Shown here one piece after another: positions 1 through 10,122 of a DNA stretch of 64,000 nucleotides. The DNA comes from Gracilaria vermiculophylla (Eukaryota > Rhodophyta > Florideophyceae > Gracilariales > Gracilariaceae). Position numbers and translations under genes: made by a program. The stretch is taken from positions 1,295,018 to 1,359,017 of the forward strand of contig JAHNZQ020000181.1 in the NCBI GenBank assembly GCA_019155205.2. Direction: 5' to 3'. Under the pieces are notes generated by a model. That model did not search any database, was not told where the DNA came from, and worked only from the letters and a program-made list of their open reading frames with translations. Within the stretch, counting starts at the first letter, position 1. Every line of letters begins with the position of its first letter.

Positions 1-271
1 TATAGTCTGGTTAAAGTTCACTGAATGCTTTTGATTACTTTAGAGAGCCTAGTGGTACAAAACGTTACCTGACGATTGCACTTTACGAAGAGGGTTGAGG
101 AGTTCAAAGTTGTGTGAACTATAGAGGTCATTAAAACAGAACAGTAGGGATATGTTTTTGAAACGGTTTTTTGACTACTTTTTTCTGAAACCTATTTTTG
201 TAGGCGTACAGTATACATTTGTTCGTTTTTTTGAGATTTCACAGCATGTCGTATGTTTTTGAAACAGTCTG
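1..271. mobile_element. Right end of a Tc1-like transposon (IR/DR terminus)
   Basis: The same tail occurs at 33122-33245 and, inverted, at 47168-47290. It has two direct repeats of the type TATGTTTTTGAAAC (150-167 and 250-271) about 100 bp apart, with a conserved GTAGGCGTACAGTATAC-like stretch between them. It ends in CAGTCTG followed by the TA dinucleotide expected at a Tc1/mariner insertion. The body of the element would lie to the left, outside the window. No transposase is visible here. Confidence 0.7.
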
Positions 272-441
272 TACTTTACTTCAAAGTAGTAACCAGGAAT
301 CTCCAACCTCGTAATCATATTTTTCGGTGAAGTAAAACTTTATATATGCAACATGTCCTTGTGATAGTTTGAAAGAGGAAGTTGATTTAAAAGTATGAGT
401 CATAATCAAAGAGTTAATCTGTCGTGCTGTTGTGTACTACG

Positions 442-2895
442 CTACTTCTTTCTACGACCAAATATTCGAAGCCTGCTCTTCTTGTAACCGGTTACAACTT
501 CTACTTCTGCCTCACTGCGCTCTTCAGCAAATGTCTTCTCCCTCGGCTCGTTAGTTAAGCTATGGCCCGCATCACCTTCGATCACAGCATGCTCCCCTTT
601 ATGATCCTGTTCTTTCTGTTCCGCTCCAGCCGCTAGTGTCCTCGCCCTTGCAGCCCGTGATTGTGCGAGCTCTATCGGAAGTGGAGGAAGCATGACTCGA
701 ATTCGTTCAACAGGATCGGCAATCGCACTCAAACAACGTACAAACTGTTCCGGTATAATTATTTGGGAGCCCCCTATGACGATATTAGCTTCCCTCTTAG
801 AGCAAACTTCATAGAGAGAGCGCACCTCAGAGTGACAAATACCACCAATGACAAAGACGACGTACAAATGGCCCCTTTCAGCCAGCCGAAATCTCCCGTC
901 ATCTTCATCAGAATAAGAAGACTTTCCGGAATCGGCGCGAACGATGGATTTGAACATACCTGCCATGACGGCAGAGTGAGCTCGAATATTAACCGATCCA
1001 GATCGCTGATCTGCAGTGTTGGGGTCCTGACCCTGAGTTTCACTTCTGACAGACACCTGGTGAATAGAGGCTATTATGGAATCAACTGATACCGCTCCTG
1101 CCGTGGGAAAGGCGTCCTTATCAAGTTCGTCATCCACAAGATCCATCATGACACTTCGAAGTGGAGGGTGATACCGAGCGACATCATAGTGAAGACTCCC
1201 CTCCTGATCGAGGCCATGTCTCCTGCGACGAGCCGCATTTATCTTCTTCAGATGCTTTTGCGCTTGACGCTCAGCGTATTTTTTTCTGAGCTTTGAAGCT
1301 ACCGTCTCGTCATCGTCCTTTTTTGCCTTGTGTTTTGATTGGAATGCTTCCATTCCTGCCTTTGCGGATGATAGTACCACCTGTAATCCTTTCACAGCCT
1401 TCGCTAGGGGTGGTGTTATTTCAGGTGCAGCTTCAAATCCACTTCGCTGGAGCTTCATCCGAAAAGTACCGGAACTAGCAAGAGCGGAGTTTTCACCACC
1501 AAGACCCAAAAGACCCTCAAAGACAACAAACCCTAACATCAACAAGCGGGCTCGATGCTCAATAGGAATTGATTTGTCACGAAGGGTGGCGATAATTTCG
1601 TCCACAATCTCATCTGCTTGGATCTTAGTGCCATCCGAATATCTACCGATGATCAAGTCTTGTTCTACGAGAGCCAACTTATTCAGTTTCAGCTCTCGAC
1701 ACTTCTGCAAACAAGTTTTAAGAGCGTTTATATGCATAGCATGTTTGTCCGCTCGCATTTGGGAGTCTGGGAGGGCTCGGACTGCAGCTCCCATGTCCTT
1801 AATGTCAACCTCATCGGCAGCTTTTCCACGTATTTTGAAAGCCGCATCAGTATCCAAAAACGTCTTGAATTCATTTTGGGCCTCTACCAAGGCTTCTTCC
1901 ACAAACTTGGAGCGAATTTGATTCCAAATAGGATCTTTATCTTCATCTTCGAGTTGCAACACTTTTGTTTTAGAAGAGTCGTTATTGTCAGGCACCTCGA
2001 TATGGGCACCTCCTGGTTTCTGGTAATTCAAAGGCAGCAAGTCATGAGCAATTGCTTGGTAAGAAAACTCATGAATCAACGGCGAAGCCATATCCGTTGC
2101 TCGGTCTACGACGAGAAGCGTGGCTCTAGTGATTTCATCGCCATCTTCATTTGCCAAGGGCTGCTCGGTATCATATTTCGACTCTGGCATTTCCTTCAGT
2201 GCTTCGTGGTCTTTAACTTTTTGCTCAATCCGAGCCGTCTCGAGTTGCTCCTTTACTAGAGACGCCACGGTGCGACTTGTGTGACTCGTGGCATCATATC
2301 GAACGGACCAGTCCAACCGGGGAGCAAGAACTTTACAAGCCTCTGTCAAACGCTCTGAAACGACAGTCATTTCTTCATTTGCCTTTTTTGTATCCTCTGC
2401 ATAAAGTTGGGGCAGAGAGGCCGCAGGTCTGTCCAAGCTAAAAACTCTAGATTCCAATGCAAGGAATTGAATATCTAATTCAATGAAGGTCTTTACCTTT
2501 CGCAGCAAGGCACCATTCCTTCGGATGACATCCATGAGAAAATCTGGAATCCTGCCCGTAAAAAATAGATGAAAGCTTTTGTGCTGCGTGCTCGGTTCTT
2601 GGGCAAGTTGCTCGACGCTCTCAGCTGTGGGTGTGATGAAGTATATGGCCGGAATTCTAGGCAGTGGCTGCCTGCGCATGTCGAGCATTTCAACGATGGT
2701 AATGCCCTCATCAACAAGCTTATTCACATCCACGGCGGCAGCGAGAATTCGCAGCGCAGCGCGATCGACCACGAGAACTTTCCAGCGATCCACAGCGTTC
2801 CCAATCTTGCGAATCATGCCGTCGAGGAGACGAGATTGTAGGGCTGAGCGCAAGTGGCCCTTCGGCACTGACATAGTGGACAATGTGGGCTCCAT
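442..2895 (-). CDS. Sec1/Munc18 family (SM) protein, syntaxin-binding regulator of vesicle fusion
   Basis: The 817-residue product has SM-family architecture. The N-terminal domain 1 region contains KVLVVDRAALRIL and FHLFFTGRIPDFLMDVIRR. Near residues 255-295, TLLVVDRATDMASPLIHEF is the typical SM segment opening domain 2. A late block near residue 680, HLYVVFVIGGICHSEVRSLY, matches the closing SM fold. SM proteins clasp SNARE bundles and are needed for membrane fusion; the sequence looks closest to the Sec1/STXBP exocytic branch, but the subfamily is inference. It is longer than the usual 590-670 residues, because of acidic/charged insertions in the middle and a charged tail of about 90 residues ending in a basic cluster (RLRIFGRRKK). 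The ATG at 2893-2895 gives a full N-terminus, with a second Met seven residues on. There is no intron. The gene lies in the same orientation as ferrochelatase, about 940 bp downstream of it. Confidence 0.88.
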   Translation of the reverse strand: MEPTLSTMSVPKGHLRSALQSRLLDGMIRKIGNAVDRWKVLVVDRAALRILAAAVDVNKLVDEGITIVEMLDMRRQPLPRIPAIYFITPTAESVEQLAQEPSTQHKSFHLFFTGRIPDFLMDVIRRNGALLRKVKTFIELDIQFLALESRVFSLDRPAASLPQLYAEDTKKANEEMTVVSERLTEACKVLAPRLDWSVRYDATSHTSRTVASLVKEQLETARIEQKVKDHEALKEMPESKYDTEQPLANEDGDEITRATLLVVDRATDMASPLIHEFSYQAIAHDLLPLNYQKPGGAHIEVPDNNDSSKTKVLQLEDEDKDPIWNQIRSKFVEEALVEAQNEFKTFLDTDAAFKIRGKAADEVDIKDMGAAVRALPDSQMRADKHAMHINALKTCLQKCRELKLNKLALVEQDLIIGRYSDGTKIQADEIVDEIIATLRDKSIPIEHRARLLMLGFVVFEGLLGLGGENSALASSGTFRMKLQRSGFEAAPEITPPLAKAVKGLQVVLSSAKAGMEAFQSKHKAKKDDDETVASKLRKKYAERQAQKHLKKINAARRRRHGLDQEGSLHYDVARYHPPLRSVMMDLVDDELDKDAFPTAGAVSVDSIIASIHQVSVRSETQGQDPNTADQRSGSVNIRAHSAVMAGMFKSIVRADSGKSSYSDEDDGRFRLAERGHLYVVFVIGGICHSEVRSLYEVCSKREANIVIGGSQIIIPEQFVRCLSAIADPVERIRVMLPPLPIELAQSRAARARTLAAGAEQKEQDHKGEHAVIEGDAGHSLTNEPREKTFAEERSEAEVEVVTGYKKSRLRIFGRRKK

Positions 2896-3833
2896 TCCGA
2901 AGTTTATAAGTAATTGAAGCAGCTCAGTGGACCCGTTGACACTTTAATCCTCTGGGGTGCAGGAAGTTGAGCTCAAATGCTAGACAGTGGAGCAGCAAGA
3001 TAGAAGTTACTTCTGGATGTAGACCAGCAGTGATATTCTAATCGATGTTCTGCCGTGACGTGGGCATTTGCTCGCCGATGTTGTCCCTGACTGGCAAAAA
3101 AGTGTCTGGCTTCTGTCGCAGCTTTTCACAGGTCAATGTAAAACCAGACAGCGCAAAATTTTGGAATTTCAGCAACAGGGGAATAGAAAGTTGCTTTTTG
3201 GGAAAAGTGCCAAAAGTTAAAAGCTGTCTCGTTTTTCAGAGTCTCACTGTGGGAAACGTGTTTTACGGCCGACTTCTGACTGCTGAAGCCGCTACGCGAA
3301 TTACCCTTACATAATGTACGTGGGATTCTTTCCCATCCACACCATTTTCTAATATTCTCGAGTGGCAGTTCAAAGCCATAATTCTGGCTGGGCTCGCGAT
3401 GCGATCCAGCCTTTGATCCGCAGAAGAGGTAACTTTTGCTTTCCATGACAAATAATCTCTTGTTTCAGCGTTCGATTAAGTTTACAGAGCGTGCGGTCCA
3501 CAGGTTCATAGCGCACGACCGGTTGGACCCCTTCCTTTGAAACGAATAGCTCACGTATTCAAGAGTAGATTCCCTTTAGAGCATCACATATTCGATTCAT
3601 CCATTGCAGACCGTGGTGATATCACCCAACCGAAATGCCCCCTTCATATCTCGACCAACTTCTGCGAATGGAATCCGTGACGCGAGACATATATGTCATA
3701 TTACAGCATTTTCGCAAGGCCTCAAATAGGTTGCAAGTGCGAAGGGCAAACAAAAAAAAAAGCCTTCGATGATCCGTGAGCCTTAATATTTTTATGAGAC
3801 GCATAAGGAAGACCAGCTTGTGCTACCGTAGAG
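2896..3833. other. Intergenic region between Sec1 and ferrochelatase genes
   Basis: Presumed promoter region of the Sec1 gene and 3' region of the ferrochelatase gene. I see no convincing coding sequence; the open frames here are short and low in complexity. Confidence 0.5.
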
Positions 3834-5051
3834 TTAAAATGTATCCATCGGACATGAGTCCTTGAGGATTTGAATCATGCCTCTTGCCCATTCGTCGTCC
3901 GAATTTAGACAAGGAATGAGATCAAGACTCTTACCACCAGCCTCAATAAAGTCTTCTTTTCCTCGAATACCAATTTCCTCTAGCGTCTCCAGACAATCAG
4001 CAGTGAAACTCGGCACCACCACAGCTATTTTTTTCACCCCTGCTTTGGCAAGCTTGACAAGCTCTTCGTCGGTGTACGGCTGAATCCACACAGGACCTGC
4101 AGCTGAAAGCCGTGATTGGAAAGATATTGAATACTTTCCATCTGGAATATCACAAGCTTCTGCTATACGTCTAGCAGTAGCAAAAGACTGTGCGCGGTAG
4201 CAGTTCCGATTTGCTTGCACAATCTGCGCACAACAGTTTTCCTGTTTGTTGCAGAGAAGGCCACTTTCATCAGTGCGTTCACAATGAGTTTGTGGGACAC
4301 CATGGAAAGACATAAGCAAATGATCATAATTTTGGCAGCGATCACCAATTTTTCGCCTGATGATAGCCGCATACGCTGAAATATAAGACGGATGATCGTA
4401 AAAGGCCGGAACTATATGCAAGTACGGAGTGGAGTAAACCTTTGCGGCTGCTTTGTACACTATTTCAACCGCAGCCCCTGTGGCGGAGGATGCATACTGC
4501 GGATACATGGGAACCACGATGAGCCTGTCAGTACCCTTTGCGCGTAAATCTTCCATAACATCATAGACGTTAGGCTGGCAATACTGCATGCCCACTGCAA
4601 CAGTATACTTCTCTCCAAGAAGATTCTGAAGCTTGGCGGCCAGATCTTCTGAATGGAAGAGCAATGGTGAACCTCGCTCATCATCCCAAATGTTGGAATA
4701 TGCTTCTGCGCTCTCTTTTGGTCTTGTTCGCAAAATAAACAAGTTGAGAACAATCCATTTGATTATAGGGTTCAAGTCGACTACTCGCGGGTCTCCAAGA
4801 AACTGCCGCAGATACTCACGCACGTCCGTGACAGAAAGAGAAGCTGGAGTGCCAATGTTGACCAACAAAATTCCAGTGCGTCCTCGGAATGGTGGTGATA
4901 CTTCCTTTCCAAGCTCAGCTTGCTTCTCCAATTTAGGGACAACAGCGGTCTTTGGTTCAAGGGCAGTTGCAAATACAGGGCGGCGGGATGAAATGCTATG
5001 CTTTCTCTGCACTGCACGAGTCGCGAAAGGCGTCGGTGTGACGAAGGCCAT
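3834..5051 (-). CDS. hemH: Ferrochelatase, probably organelle-targeted, with internal cysteine cluster
   Basis: Inserts Fe2+ into protoporphyrin IX, the last step of haem synthesis. The ATG at 5049-5051 gives 405 residues. The open frame runs on upstream to a stop without another ATG. The first ~50 residues (MAFVTPTPFATRAVQRK..., rich in Ala/Ser/Thr/Arg) look like a plastid or mitochondrial transit peptide. The core starts at GILLVNIGTPAS and includes FLGDPRVVDLNP, PMYPQYASSATGA, the catalytic-His motif SFHGVP (His ~250), FQSRL and PSFTADCLETLEEI with the conserved glutamates. Between ~257 and 284 lie five cysteines in an insert reading CNKQENCC and ending NRNCYRAQ. Some bacterial ferrochelatases bind a [2Fe-2S] cluster through an internal segment of this kind. 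Plant and cyanobacterial enzymes lack it and often carry a C-terminal LHC-like tail, which is absent here. Confidence 0.95.
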   Translation of the reverse strand: MAFVTPTPFATRAVQRKHSISSRRPVFATALEPKTAVVPKLEKQAELGKEVSPPFRGRTGILLVNIGTPASLSVTDVREYLRQFLGDPRVVDLNPIIKWIVLNLFILRTRPKESAEAYSNIWDDERGSPLLFHSEDLAAKLQNLLGEKYTVAVGMQYCQPNVYDVMEDLRAKGTDRLIVVPMYPQYASSATGAAVEIVYKAAAKVYSTPYLHIVPAFYDHPSYISAYAAIIRRKIGDRCQNYDHLLMSFHGVPQTHCERTDESGLLCNKQENCCAQIVQANRNCYRAQSFATARRIAEACDIPDGKYSISFQSRLSAAGPVWIQPYTDEELVKLAKAGVKKIAVVVPSFTADCLETLEEIGIRGKEDFIEAGGKSLDLIPCLNSDDEWARGMIQILKDSCPMDTF

Positions 5052-6498
5052 TACTGCGATCACTATTGCTGCTTGCGAAGCTGCAATGAGATGTTGACGC
5101 TCGGAGCGGAGATGGAAAGTGATAATGACAGATAATAATTTGAGGCAGATCCGACGGAAGAAAACGAAACCGAAGACCCACTAATGGCGCACGAGAACCG
5201 CAAGAAAGCACGCGACGTAGGATGCGTTCTGGAAACTTAGTAATTTGCCAGGATGAAAAGCGATCTGGATGACTGAGATGAAGACCAGCGTAACGGTGCA
5301 CGGGCCACAAACACGTCGACGGCCGGCAGAATGTGCGTTGGGTTCTCACTCTTTGGTTCGGCGAAACGGTGAGCTCGCCCATGACGTTGGCAATTACCCT
5401 CCCGGCCTTACAGATCGCTTAGATCTTTTGAATAATCAAGTTTTATTGGTCAATCTGTCAATCAAAGTTCCATTTCCGCCTCTGTAAGACGCTCTCTCCA
5501 TTCTGCCGAAGGGTTTGATGATTCCTTTCGAGCTCTGCATGGTACAGAACGAATTGTATCTTTCGCAGAATGCACAACGAAGTTGTGACACGAGGAAACT
5601 TTGACGGCCGCCTTCGTTGCTTGAGGATTTTCAGTTATGAGGCACAGATTCCTTTGCAAGTTATTGCATCAACACTGATTTTTAAGATCGTAGAAAGTAG
5701 ACCGTCTGCAACGATATATTGCACAGATGGCAGAAGACCAACGTCTCCAATCTTTCTCCTCACGCGCACGAACTGGAAACAGCTTCCTTTGTGTAACGAA
5801 TGTGGCCATATCCTCATATTTTGCAAAAGTGTCGACCCCATTGATTGCAAGGCTGTGGCATTCCGTAAGCAATTGTTTGCATCCTCTCTCACCTTATGAA
5901 TATGAAAAAATATGGAAAGAGCGTATGATTTAGTACCAATTGCATCTTTATCAAAGCACACAATTGTGGCTTTTCTTTGCCTACCCTTGCGATATTCTAA
6001 ACAATGCAGGCCATGGCAAATTCGAACGAGTAAAACACGCTCTCCAGCAAAAATGTAAACGTGGATACCTATACTGCTCACACATTCCCACTCATCTTTG
6101 TTCCCCCCTTTTTTTATAGCGAGAGGAACGTAGTAAAGAAGGCCAAGTTCATTGCTCTTTTCAGAAATTTGTGTATCCAATGGACCTCTTCCACCTCTTT
6201 GAAGTAAAACAATATCGACTTCGCCAGATTCTTGGCCATGGCCTTCTAATGTCTCAGTTTCATTCACTAGATGACATTCTATACATGAGGCTACTGTTCC
6301 CTTCCAACAGAGCCGAATACTTTGAATGCCTCGAGCTCTTAAAATTCAAAATGAATGACATAATCATTGATTGATTCGTGTCTAGTCTCGATCTCACAAG
6401 TTACAAAAAAGTACACAAGTTAATTGGCACATACTGCAATAGCAAGTTACAGGCTGCAGTGCACATGATTTCCATGCCTTCACAAGACACTTAAAGAC
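5052..6498. other. Long spacer between ferrochelatase and dipeptidase genes, possible spliced gene
   Basis: No family is recognised. On the minus strand a 210-codon frame (5635-6267, ATG at its right end) begins with plausible coding sequence (GEVDIVLLQRGGRGPLD) and loses that character towards its end. Two neighbouring minus frames look equally coding-like: 5669-5872, with KLFPVRAREEKDWRRWS, and 5462-5659, ending NPSAEWRERLTEAEMEL. One spliced or frameshifted minus-strand gene could link them. I cannot assign splice sites with confidence, so no CDS is claimed. Transcript mapping would settle it. Confidence 0.3.
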
Positions 6499-8061
6499 TT
6501 AAGATAACCCAAACCAAATGTCTTTCAGTCTTCCAAATGCACCTTTCTTTCCCTTTCCACCGTTATTCACGTCTTTTCTCTTGTTGTGGATTCGGTCAAT
6601 CTCCTCCAGCAAGACAAACAGCACATGGATGCCATGCACGTAATTCTTTCTACCCATCTTCTCGTTCTCCGAATGCGCTCCATCATCCGAAGACCCAAGA
6701 GGCAGTAGCATTGTCTCGACCCCCATGATTCTTTCAACCATGCTTGTAATCGGAATCGAACCGCCCTCTCTTGTAAAGTCTGGGCGTACTCCGTACACCT
6801 TTAGTAGAGCAGCCGCTCCTGCTTGGTACAGTGGGGACTTTGGATTTGCCAACCATGATTCCGAAGATGTGCTTGTCACGCGCAGCTCATTCGGACTTTT
6901 AAGTTCAAGGAACCGCTCCCGCAGAAGCTTTGTCACTTCTTCTTCTACCAATTTCCCATCTTGACCAGGAACAAGCCTAATGGAGAACTTTCCAGTCACT
7001 GAGCCTGGAATCACTGTTTTTAATCCTTGTCCAGAGTATGCGCCTTCGATGCCGTGGATGGATAAAGAGGGGTATCTCCACCTGTTCATCAAGACATCTG
7101 GTGCTTTTTCACCAATTAGGGCCGGGACGTTTCCGGCTTCCTTCTTGAAATCTTCACTGTCAAAGCTGATACCGTAATACAGTTCTTTTTCTGCCTCTTC
7201 GATAGGAGCACAGTCTTCCTTTCGACAGCCGGGGATATCTATTTGTTCATATCCTCCTCTTGTAACAGTGGACAGAAGTTGGACCAAATCTGTCATTGGT
7301 TCGGCAATGCAACCTCCATAAACACCCGAGTGTAGAGTTTGAGATCCAGCGCGGACTTCGCATTCAAAAGTTGCCAGTCCTCGCAAACCATAAGTGAGGC
7401 ACGGTTTGGTTGTAGTTAGCCAGTAATTGTCCGTGATGACAACGTAATCAACGTCTTTCAAGAAACCGTTAGGTTTTGCTTCACGAACGAGCAAATCTTC
7501 CAGACATTCGCTGTTGGATTCCTCCATCCCTTCAAGACACATTTTGAGGTTTACGGGTAGCTCCGTTTCCAACTCACGGTATATTTCAATGGCCCAAAGC
7601 CACGCTAAAATAGGACCTTTATCGTCCGTGCTTCCTCGCCCGTAGAGCATGTCATCCTTTTCCGTCAAAGTGAAAGGCTCTGATGACCAACCATCAGCTT
7701 TATCAGCAGGTTGGACATCATAGTGCCCGTAAACTAAAACGGTCGGCTTTTGTCTGGTTCCTGAGGAGAACTCAGCAAGAATGACGGGAGGAAGGTCAAA
7801 TCTTTGGCCATCATCCAGTTCCTGGAAACCAACAAGAACTTTTTCAGACTTTCCCCCAAGGTCCTCGATCCATTTGTTGAGAAGGTCCGCCATTTGAAAG
7901 CAAGCATTTCTTTTCGAAAGCTCAGTAGAGACAGATTGAATGGCCACAGCTTCAGCCAGTCGGTCAATGTAGACATCAGCATTTGAAGCGATGATCTTGC
8001 GAACCTCGTTAAAAAGATCTGCGCTATTCATGGATTCGCTTTCTTCCGTGCTTTGAGTCAT
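6499..8061 (-). CDS. M20-family metallopeptidase, cytosolic non-specific dipeptidase (CNDP/carnosinase) type
   Basis: The product is 520 residues, close to the family's usual ~475 plus short tails. It hydrolyses dipeptides with a two-metal (Zn/Mn) centre, probably in the cytosol. Visible ligands and catalytic residues: VYGHYDVQPA (His ~113, Asp ~115), GRGSTDDKGP (Asp ~146), LEGMEESNSE (catalytic and bridging Glu ~180-181), VVITDNYW (Asp ~211) and SSDDGAHSENEK (His ~463). The lid/dimerisation domain sits between ~220 and 400 (LRGLATFECEV, TLHSGVYGG). The C-terminus has a basic tail. ATG at 8059-8061; no intron. No signal peptide is seen. Divergent from the SAYSvFN gene, with 545 bp between the two starts. 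Confidence 0.93.
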   Translation of the reverse strand: MTQSTEESESMNSADLFNEVRKIIASNADVYIDRLAEAVAIQSVSTELSKRNACFQMADLLNKWIEDLGGKSEKVLVGFQELDDGQRFDLPPVILAEFSSGTRQKPTVLVYGHYDVQPADKADGWSSEPFTLTEKDDMLYGRGSTDDKGPILAWLWAIEIYRELETELPVNLKMCLEGMEESNSECLEDLLVREAKPNGFLKDVDYVVITDNYWLTTTKPCLTYGLRGLATFECEVRAGSQTLHSGVYGGCIAEPMTDLVQLLSTVTRGGYEQIDIPGCRKEDCAPIEEAEKELYYGISFDSEDFKKEAGNVPALIGEKAPDVLMNRWRYPSLSIHGIEGAYSGQGLKTVIPGSVTGKFSIRLVPGQDGKLVEEEVTKLLRERFLELKSPNELRVTSTSSESWLANPKSPLYQAGAAALLKVYGVRPDFTREGGSIPITSMVERIMGVETMLLPLGSSDDGAHSENEKMGRKNYVHGIHVLFVLLEEIDRIHNKRKDVNNGGKGKKGAFGRLKDIWFGLS

Positions 8062-8606
8062 AGTGGATTAGCTTTCCTGTAGACAAATGCAAAGCCGCGG
8101 CTTTGATGCTGTGATTTAGTAGAGCAAAGTAGTCAGTCGAAAAACGAGAAAGGGGCGCAGAAACTGCGAGAAAACGATTGACGACAGCAATTGTTTGAAT
8201 ACGCGACGTCAGCATCACAGAAGACCAATAACTTGAATTTCGATTAGAATTTAGTACAGGCCAAACAAAGCAAAACTGAATGATTTGGTTCTGTCAATTT
8301 GATTGGCGGCTGCGATGCTGAATATGTGACAGTGCAGTACCATTTCACCATCAAACCAGGAACACAGAACCACGTGGCCTTCCTGCCACTTTTTTTCGCG
8401 CCTTCTTCGGCACAGTTCGACCTAGCTAGAGAGGCATACAAGCTACTGTCCGAAGGGCGCTAGTGCGCATCGCATCCCAAATATCCATTCGAGGTGAGAA
8501 ACTGACATATCAAGGTCGCTAAGAGTGAATAACGGAGGGCATCTCCACGCTTACCTTTGTCTATGAGTGGCTCGAGCGCGAAACACCTTACCACAAGACT
8601 ACTTGT
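8062..8606. promoter_or_regulatory. Divergent intergenic region (dipeptidase / SAYSvFN protein)
   Basis: Two genes start outward from this 545-bp stretch, so it should hold both promoters. I see no convincing TATA box or repeat and no coding sequence. Confidence 0.4.
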
Positions 8607-9077
8607 ATGCCAAAAAAAGAAATATCGATGTGCACCAGGCCTCATATATCGACTCTGGAAGACGAGTCTGCAACGCAAGATGAACAAGGCACATACCTGA
8701 CCAATGTCGTCACATCATTACGAACGCACTGGCGCCGTCTTGTGATGTTTTTTGCATGGCTCGGTGGCGCTGGCCTGGCCTTCAAGTTCGACACGAGCGC
8801 AGTGCAATTGTACATCATCATCTCTATCTTCTACCTCATCTTCACCAATTTAGGAGAGCGACGAAACGGGCCATCAGCGTACTCCGTCTTCAACCGTAAT
8901 TGTGAGCCAATCATGGGTCAGCTCACAGCACAACAGTTTGATAACGAAGTGCGTCGCCGCGCAGTGTACGTTCCAGCTTTTAAACATTTACTGGCTTCCA
9001 GCGGCTTCCCGTCTCTCTCCGTTCTGAGCATTGAACTGACCATGTTTTTAGAAACGACGATGTTTTATCGAACATAG
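8607..9077 (+). CDS. SAYSvFN domain membrane protein (SAYSD1-like)
   Basis: The open frame of 156 codons contains the diagnostic sequence GPSAYSVFNRNCEPIMGQLT (residues ~90-110). It is preceded by two closely spaced hydrophobic stretches (LVMFFAWLGGAGLAF and LYIIISIFYLIFTNL). This is the arrangement of SAYSD1 proteins: membrane segments followed by the SAYSvFN box close to the C-terminus. Animal SAYSD1 is an ER protein linked to translocon quality control; that role here is inference. In relatives the protein ends soon after TAEQ.(D/E).E. Here the frame continues ~35 residues past GQLTAQQFDNEV with unrelated sequence. A splice variant is possible: a donor around 8949-8953 and the acceptor TTTTACAG at 9126-9133 would replace that tail and end near 9250. 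Confidence 0.82.
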   Translation: MPKKEISMCTRPHISTLEDESATQDEQGTYLTNVVTSLRTHWRRLVMFFAWLGGAGLAFKFDTSAVQLYIIISIFYLIFTNLGERRNGPSAYSVFNRNCEPIMGQLTAQQFDNEVRRRAVYVPAFKHLLASSGFPSLSVLSIELTMFLETTMFYRT

Positions 9078-9255
9078 CGACTTCAACACTACACAACCTC
9101 ATATCAGTGTGAATAACCCAACAACTTTTACAGGAGACGCACATGACGAGCTTCTTCGTACCCTCCGTTCACAGATACAGGCAGATCAACGCTCATCTCG
9201 AAGACGATCGGCTTTTGAAACGGTTTCGTCACGACCTCGCAGGCGATAACTTATA

Positions 9256-10122
9256 TTAACCTCCATGTTTGGGTTTTACTGTATCATCATCGTCAGCAAT
9301 CAGCAGAAGAAATCGTGATACAGCTCGCCTCGTATCAGCATCACCCGGCACCAAGTGCCCTTTCTTATGTATATGGTGGCTTCTGATTTGCCCTTCAAAA
9401 GTATCCTTGAGCTTCTCGCTCAGGTTTTGCGGAACTATGTCGTCCTGTTCGCCCCACGCGTGAAAGCTGGGTACTTTGATTGGATTTTGATAGAGCGGCT
9501 GATGCACCGTTGCACGGGACCGAAATCCGGAGAAAAGCAGCGCAAATCTTAATGACTCAAAGGCTGGGTTTTCTCGCATCGCACATATAATCGACGCCAT
9601 GACGGCCCCTTGCGAGAATCCAAGTAAGCCGTCAAAGTGCTGCATCGTTTGTCAGAGAAAGATTTATACGAGAAAGGTTGGATGATGAGCACTTACGTTT
9701 TCCCTAAAGACGTCTTGCAGGTACGACATTGCATGATTAGTCCCAATGTACGCACTCTGATCACGATCAGCAATCCACCATGTACGCTGCGCTTGGTCGA
9801 AGTTTTCGGAAACGGTTTGATACTGTATCGGTCTTGGACGAAGCACTGCATATTTAGTTTCACTGCTGGGAAACTTAAGCGACAAGGGTGTGGATGGCGC
9901 GGTCAAATGTTCTTCGACGACGAAAGGAGCGTCTAAGTAAAACAGTTCAGCTAGCGGCGCGTCATCATGTGACAGAGTAATAGATCCGGAGTTAACATCC
10001 GCCCGTACTTTTTCCTTGGATCTTGTCAATGATTTCCTGAGCGCACCAGTTTTGCGACGAAAACTCTGAGCGTTTTGACAATATCCATGCAGACAAGCTA
10101 TTCGGAGAGGTTGCTTCGACAT
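9256..10122 (-). CDS. FSH1-family serine hydrolase (alpha/beta fold), two exons
   Basis: Exon 1 is 10122..9697 (ATG at 10120-10122, 142 codons) and exon 2 is 9639..9256 (127 codons plus stop). They are joined in phase 0 across a 57-bp intron with donor GTAAGT and acceptor TGCAG. The 269-residue product starts with the FSH1 opening PLRIACLHGYCQNAQSF. It has the nucleophile elbow GFSQGA (Ser ~151), the acid in WGEQDDIVP (Asp ~208/209) and the catalytic His in KKGHLVPGD (~237). The triad is therefore complete only after splicing. FSH1 relatives (yeast FSH1-3, human OVCA2) are esterases of poorly known substrate. Divergent from the RsmH gene. Read without splicing, exon 1 runs only ten codons into the intron before a stop. 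Confidence 0.9.
9640..9696 (-). other. 57-bp spliceosomal intron in the FSH1-like gene
   Basis: On the minus strand the donor is GTAAGTGC directly after the codon AAC, and the acceptor is ACGATGCAG directly before CAC. Removing exactly 57 bp restores one frame through GFSQGA. The unspliced frame meets a stop inside the intron. Confidence 0.85.

Noticed and set aside
1328..2259. Plus-strand frames of ~200 codons inside the Sec1 gene
   Set aside because: Antisense shadows of a well-supported minus-strand coding sequence; no family resemblance.
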